The translations under genes were made by a program, and so were the position numbers. A stretch of DNA of 5,831 bases from NCBI GenBank assembly GCA_016200125.1, contig JACQFK010000181.1, positions 1-5,831 of the forward strand. The letters are read 5' to 3'. Below, piece after piece: positions 4,176 through 5,831 of the stretch; within the stretch, counting starts at the first letter, position 1, and every line of letters starts with the position of its first letter. Below the pieces are notes generated by a model. That model was not told the origin of the DNA and made no database searches. It worked only from the letters and a program-made list of their open reading frames with translations. Source of the stretch: Planctomycetota bacterium (GTDB lineage: Bacteria > Planctomycetota > MHYJ01 > JACPRB01).

Positions 4176-5831
4176 CGGCCCTCGGCCCAGGCCTTCCAGA
4201 ACGCGAGCGAGTCCGCGCGGGGCAGCAGGCGGAGGCGCCCTTCTTCGACCACGAGCGCATACGGCGTGCGCGTCAGCAGTCGTTCCATCGCCTCCGCGAC
4301 CGACTCCTCGGCAGGAACCCAGGCATCGCCGGAGTGGGAATCCCGGAGCACATCGATCTTCAGCCCGCTCAGTTTGGCGAGGGATTGGAAGAGTTCCGGC
4401 TTCCGGCCTGAAAGGGGCGAGCCGGCCTTGGTCCCGACAAGCACGGCCCACTCCTTCGGCCGGCGCAGAGCGTTCAGCGGCGTCAGATCCACGCCGGTCC
4501 TGCGCTCCGCTTCGTCGAGCAGGACCCGCGCCGCCTCCTTCCGCCCGTGGAGGCAAAGCGCGCCCGCCGCCGCGACGCGGACGATCGAATTCGGATCCTT
4601 GAGGAGCGCCGCCAGCGGGTCGACGTCGTCCAGAGCTGAAAGGGCCTCCACCGCGCCGCGTCGGACGACGGGGTCGGGGTCGGCCAGCGCCGCCGCGACG
4701 GCCTTGCGCGCCTCCGGGCCGCCGATCTTGCCCAGCAGCTCGATCGCCCGCTCTCGGAGGATCGGGTCGGGATCGCGCGCGCGGCGGATCAGCGCGTCGA
4801 CGGGACGCAGCCGGGTCATCAGGTCCTCGCGGCTCTGAGAGATCAGCAGGCCGCCCTCGCGGTCGATCGCGGCCAAGAGCGCGGCGGAGGCCCGCCCGGC
4901 GTCCAGCTTCAGGAGCGCCCCGGCGGCCTCGTAGCGCACCGAGAAGTCGGCGTCTTGGAGCAGGCGCGCGAGGTCGGCGGCGTGGGCGTCGGCGTGGAGG
5001 CGCCCCAGCGCCTCGGCGGCCGCCTGGCGGCAAGGCCCCGCGAGCTGCGCCACGATCTCCGGGATGGCCTCGCGGATGTTCCTGTCGGCGAGCGTTCGCA
5101 TCAGGGGGCCCTGCCGCCAGACGTCGAGGCTCCCGAGCAGGCCCGCGAGGGCCTGCGTCCTTCCTAGCGTGGTGGCCGCCTCCGCGCGGGCGGAGGGGTC
5201 CGGATCGCTCAGCCGTTTCTCCAGCTCGGCCGTCCCCCTCGCATCGCCCAGGTCGTACAGGACTCCGGCGGCGCAGAGCCGGTCCTCCGGGTCGTCGAGC
5301 AGAGCCCGGATCGCCGGAACGGCGGTCTTCGCGCCGGCCTCGCCCAGCCGGGCGCAGGCCCTCTGCCGGATCATCGGATCCGGATCGTCAAGCAGCGAAA
5401 CGAGCACCGCCTCCGGGATCGGGGCCTCCATCTGATCCAGCGTGGTCAGGGTGATGGAGCGGACGTAGGCGGAAGACTCCTTGAGCAGGTCGAGGATCTG
5501 GGGGAGGACCTCGAGCGGCTTCCAGCGGCGGAATGCCGTCTGCGCATAGGCGTAAGGACAGCCCCCATGGCCGTTCGAGTCCGGATTCCGCAGCGTGCGG
5601 ATGAGTTCTCCGGCCTGCTCGCGGGCGTCCAGCCCGTCCAGCGCTTGAGCCGCGGTGCTGCGAACCTCAAGGGCCGGATCCTGCAGCAGGGTGGCGATCT
5701 TGGCGGCGCTGCTGCGGGCCTTGATCTGGCTGAGCGCGAACACCGCCGCGCAGCGGACGTACAGGTCGGGATCGCCCAAGAGCCCCTCGAGCATCGGAGC
5801 GGCGTCGACTCCTTCCAGCGCGGCCAGGGCC
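4172..5831 (-). CDS. HEAT-repeat protein with C-terminal STN/secretin-like domain, 5' partial
   Basis: The frame is open to the right edge. The ATG at 5794 is internal, because the 12 codons before it read ALAALEGVDAAP and continue a HEAT helix, so the start lies outside. Counting from that Met (540 residues to the stop), HEAT/PBS-lyase-type repeats run to about 416, each with a DPDPxVRxxAAxALxxL-like core: clear copies at 8, 39, 137, 168, 197, 281, 341, 372 and 400, with weaker ones between. Such alpha-solenoids bind proteins or, in the PBS-lyase group, handle bilins; nothing here points to bilins. After a linker rich in charged residues (about 418-460), residues about 463-527 form a small alpha/beta unit: FQSLAKLSGLKIDVL, VAEAMERLLTRTPYALVVEE, then GRLRLLPR. 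This looks like the STN domain of secretins and TonB receptors, though that match is from pattern memory. The protein ends SLAFWKAWAEGR. No membrane segment is visible; localisation depends on the missing N-terminus. It is convergent to the enzyme genes, so there is no operon link. Confidence 0.85.
   Translation of the reverse strand, partial: ALAALEGVDAAPMLEGLLGDPDLYVRCAAVFALSQIKARSSAAKIATLLQDPALEVRSTAAQALDGLDAREQAGELIRTLRNPDSNGHGGCPYAYAQTAFRRWKPLEVLPQILDLLKESSAYVRSITLTTLDQMEAPIPEAVLVSLLDDPDPMIRQRACARLGEAGAKTAVPAIRALLDDPEDRLCAAGVLYDLGDARGTAELEKRLSDPDPSARAEAATTLGRTQALAGLLGSLDVWRQGPLMRTLADRNIREAIPEIVAQLAGPCRQAAAEALGRLHADAHAADLARLLQDADFSVRYEAAGALLKLDAGRASAALLAAIDREGGLLISQSREDLMTRLRPVDALIRRARDPDPILRERAIELLGKIGGPEARKAVAAALADPDPVVRRGAVEALSALDDVDPLAALLKDPNSIVRVAAAGALCLHGRKEAARVLLDEAERRTGVDLTPLNALRRPKEWAVLVGTKAGSPLSGRKPELFQSLAKLSGLKIDVLRDSHSGDAWVPAEESVAEAMERLLTRTPYALVVEEGRLRLLPRADSLAFWKAWAEGR
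4547..5831 (-). repeat. HEAT-repeat array, about 13-14 units of 28-31 codons
   Basis: Within the - strand gene, the Asp-Pro turn recurs at residues 8, 39, 70, 137, 168, 197, 281, 341, 372 and 400 (counting from ATG 5794). Degenerate units near 106, 224, 250 and 311 fill the gaps, giving a period close to 30-31 residues (about 90-93 bases). At DNA level the turns are visible as recurring GGATCGGG, GGGTCGGG and GGATCCGGATC words, for example near 4671-4682, 4759-4773, 5197-5208 and 5376-5387. The repeats have diverged elsewhere, so this is a protein-level rather than a recent DNA-level duplication. Confidence 0.85.

Noticed and set aside
4266..4838. A 190-residue + strand open frame opposite the HEAT gene
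   Set aside because: It is Ser/Arg/Ala-rich and low in complexity, as expected for the antisense of DPDP-type repeats, and has no matching motif or ribosome binding site.
4172..5794. Treating ATG 5794 as the true start of the HEAT gene
   Set aside because: The frame continues to the window edge with HEAT-helix codons, and no ribosome binding site precedes this ATG.

Overview
The window is GC-rich, with third codon positions mostly G or C. It is almost fully coding: five genes with very little space between them, and no RNA gene, mobile element, CRISPR array or IS sequence that I can see. The mix of small exported enzymes with short Sec-type leaders, a divergent clan GH-A glycosidase, an SGNH-type hydrolase with altered motifs and a long HEAT-repeat protein suggests an environmental bacterium, perhaps Planctomycetota or another PVC/Acidobacteria-like lineage. 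That placement is an impression from protein style only, with no marker gene to support it.

Bases 1-4171 hold four genes on the + strand: the 3' part of an SMP-30/gluconolactonase-type beta-propeller (1-875, open at the left edge), a peptidase E/cyanophycinase-like S51 serine peptidase with a predicted signal peptide (890-1669), a clan GH-A-type glycoside hydrolase with C-terminal beta-rich regions (1717-3315), and an SGNH/GDSL-like hydrolase (3320-4171). The gaps are 14, 47 and 4 bases and each start has a good Shine-Dalgarno sequence. The last one lies inside the end of the preceding gene, so the final two genes are probably translationally coupled. The four genes look like one transcription unit, with a possible break only in the 47-base gap.

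Bases 4172-5831 on the - strand encode a long HEAT-repeat protein, open at the right edge. It ends in a small alpha/beta domain that resembles the STN/secretin short N-terminal domain. Its stop codon abuts the stop codon of the SGNH gene with no base between them (TGATCA).

At least three of the four + strand products look exported, and they include a glycosidase coupled to a possible esterase. A plausible joint role is periplasmic or extracellular breakdown of a substituted glycan or glycopeptide, with the lactonase handling a sugar lactone and the peptidase a peptide part. This is inference from neighbourhood and fold; no substrate can be read from the sequence. I found no clear new defence or mobile system here. 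The least described parts are the glycosidase-SGNH pair and the HEAT/STN-like protein.
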